5,932 nt of DNA from Synergistaceae bacterium UBA5560 (GTDB lineage Bacteria; Synergistota; Synergistia; Synergistales; Aminiphilaceae), in NCBI GenBank assembly GCA_002425685.1, contig DIMS01000061.1, positions 11,405 to 17,336 of the forward strand, written 5' to 3'. Below are positions 5,789 through 5,932 of this stretch, piece by piece. The notes beneath the pieces are model-generated. The model was not told where the DNA came from. It did not search any database and was given only the letters and a program-made list of their open reading frames with translations. Within the stretch, counting starts at the first letter, position 1; each line of letters begins with the position of its first letter. The position numbers and the translations under genes were made by a program.

Positions 5789-5932
5789 TTATTTCCGGAT
5801 GGAGTCTTTCAAGCGTGCGAACGCACACAGCGGCAGGGCGAACAAGAGAGCCACCGGCGCGAAGCCCGCATTTCCAGCCGTATTACAGCCGCCGCCGCCC
5901 TTGTCGCCGACCGATTCGGCCGCGCGGACCGA
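5789..5932 (-). CDS. 3' end of a second Synerg-CTERM protein (partial, runs off the window)
   Basis: The minus strand is open from the right edge to a TAA at 5789-5791, giving the last 47 residues of a protein whose N-terminus lies outside the window. It begins SVRAAESVGDKGGGGC and continues through a hydrophobic helix (APVALLFALPLCAFA) to a basic end (RLKDSIRK). The GGGGC-helix-basic layout matches the end of the neighbouring beta-helix protein (GGSGGC, helix, RRKLQ), including the invariant Cys. Both also share SVRA just before the Gly-rich stretch, so the two proteins probably have the same preceding domain and are paralogs. The likely fate is export and anchoring or processing at the cell surface. 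Nothing can be said of its N-terminal domains. The stop and motif order make this a confident call although the visible piece is short. Confidence 0.82.
   Translation of the reverse strand, partial: SVRAAESVGDKGGGGCNTAGNAGFAPVALLFALPLCAFARLKDSIRK

Overview
The window is GC-rich bacterial DNA carrying four complete genes and the 3' end of a fifth. Two proteins on the right end in a Gly-rich stretch with one Cys, a short hydrophobic helix and a basic tail. This matches the Synerg-CTERM (Synergist-CTERM) putative sorting signal, which is characteristic of Synergistota. A superoxide reductase in place of a superoxide dismutase fits the strictly anaerobic life of that phylum. The phylum call rests on these motifs, and I cannot name the genus.

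Layout from left to right: (1) a hairpin at the left edge, probably the terminator of the first gene; (2) a minus-strand, GTG-started class II superoxide reductase (67-462) with a near-consensus sigma70 promoter that contains a TGACA-N7-TGTCA dyad; (3) a 277-base spacer with imperfect hairpins; (4) minus-strand homoserine dehydrogenase (hom, 740-1771) without an ACT domain, with its own promoter near 1882-1910; (5) a 532-base divergent spacer holding the hom promoter and leader, a weak candidate promoter for the plus-strand gene, and a doubtful small ORF; (6) a plus-strand, full-length SagB-type FMN dehydrogenase (2304-3809) of the family that makes azol(in)e-containing RiPPs, with no cyclodehydratase partner in view; (7) a convergent spacer with a perfect 18-bp stem and a possible eroded Synerg-CTERM tail; (8) a minus-strand secreted beta-helix protein (4043-5560, 505 aa) ending in a Synerg-CTERM signal; (9) a 228-base spacer; (10) the last 47 codons of a second minus-strand Synerg-CTERM protein that runs off the right edge.

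The genes do not form one operon. The superoxide reductase and hom each have their own promoter and look like single-gene units. The SagB-like gene is transcribed alone, divergent from hom and convergent with the beta-helix gene. The right third looks like a small cluster of surface proteins made by duplication. The two least ordinary items are the orphan SagB-type dehydrogenase and the paralogous Synerg-CTERM proteins, which share a short segment before the sorting signal and lie beside a possible vestigial third tail. I see no tRNA, rRNA, CRISPR array or insertion sequence.
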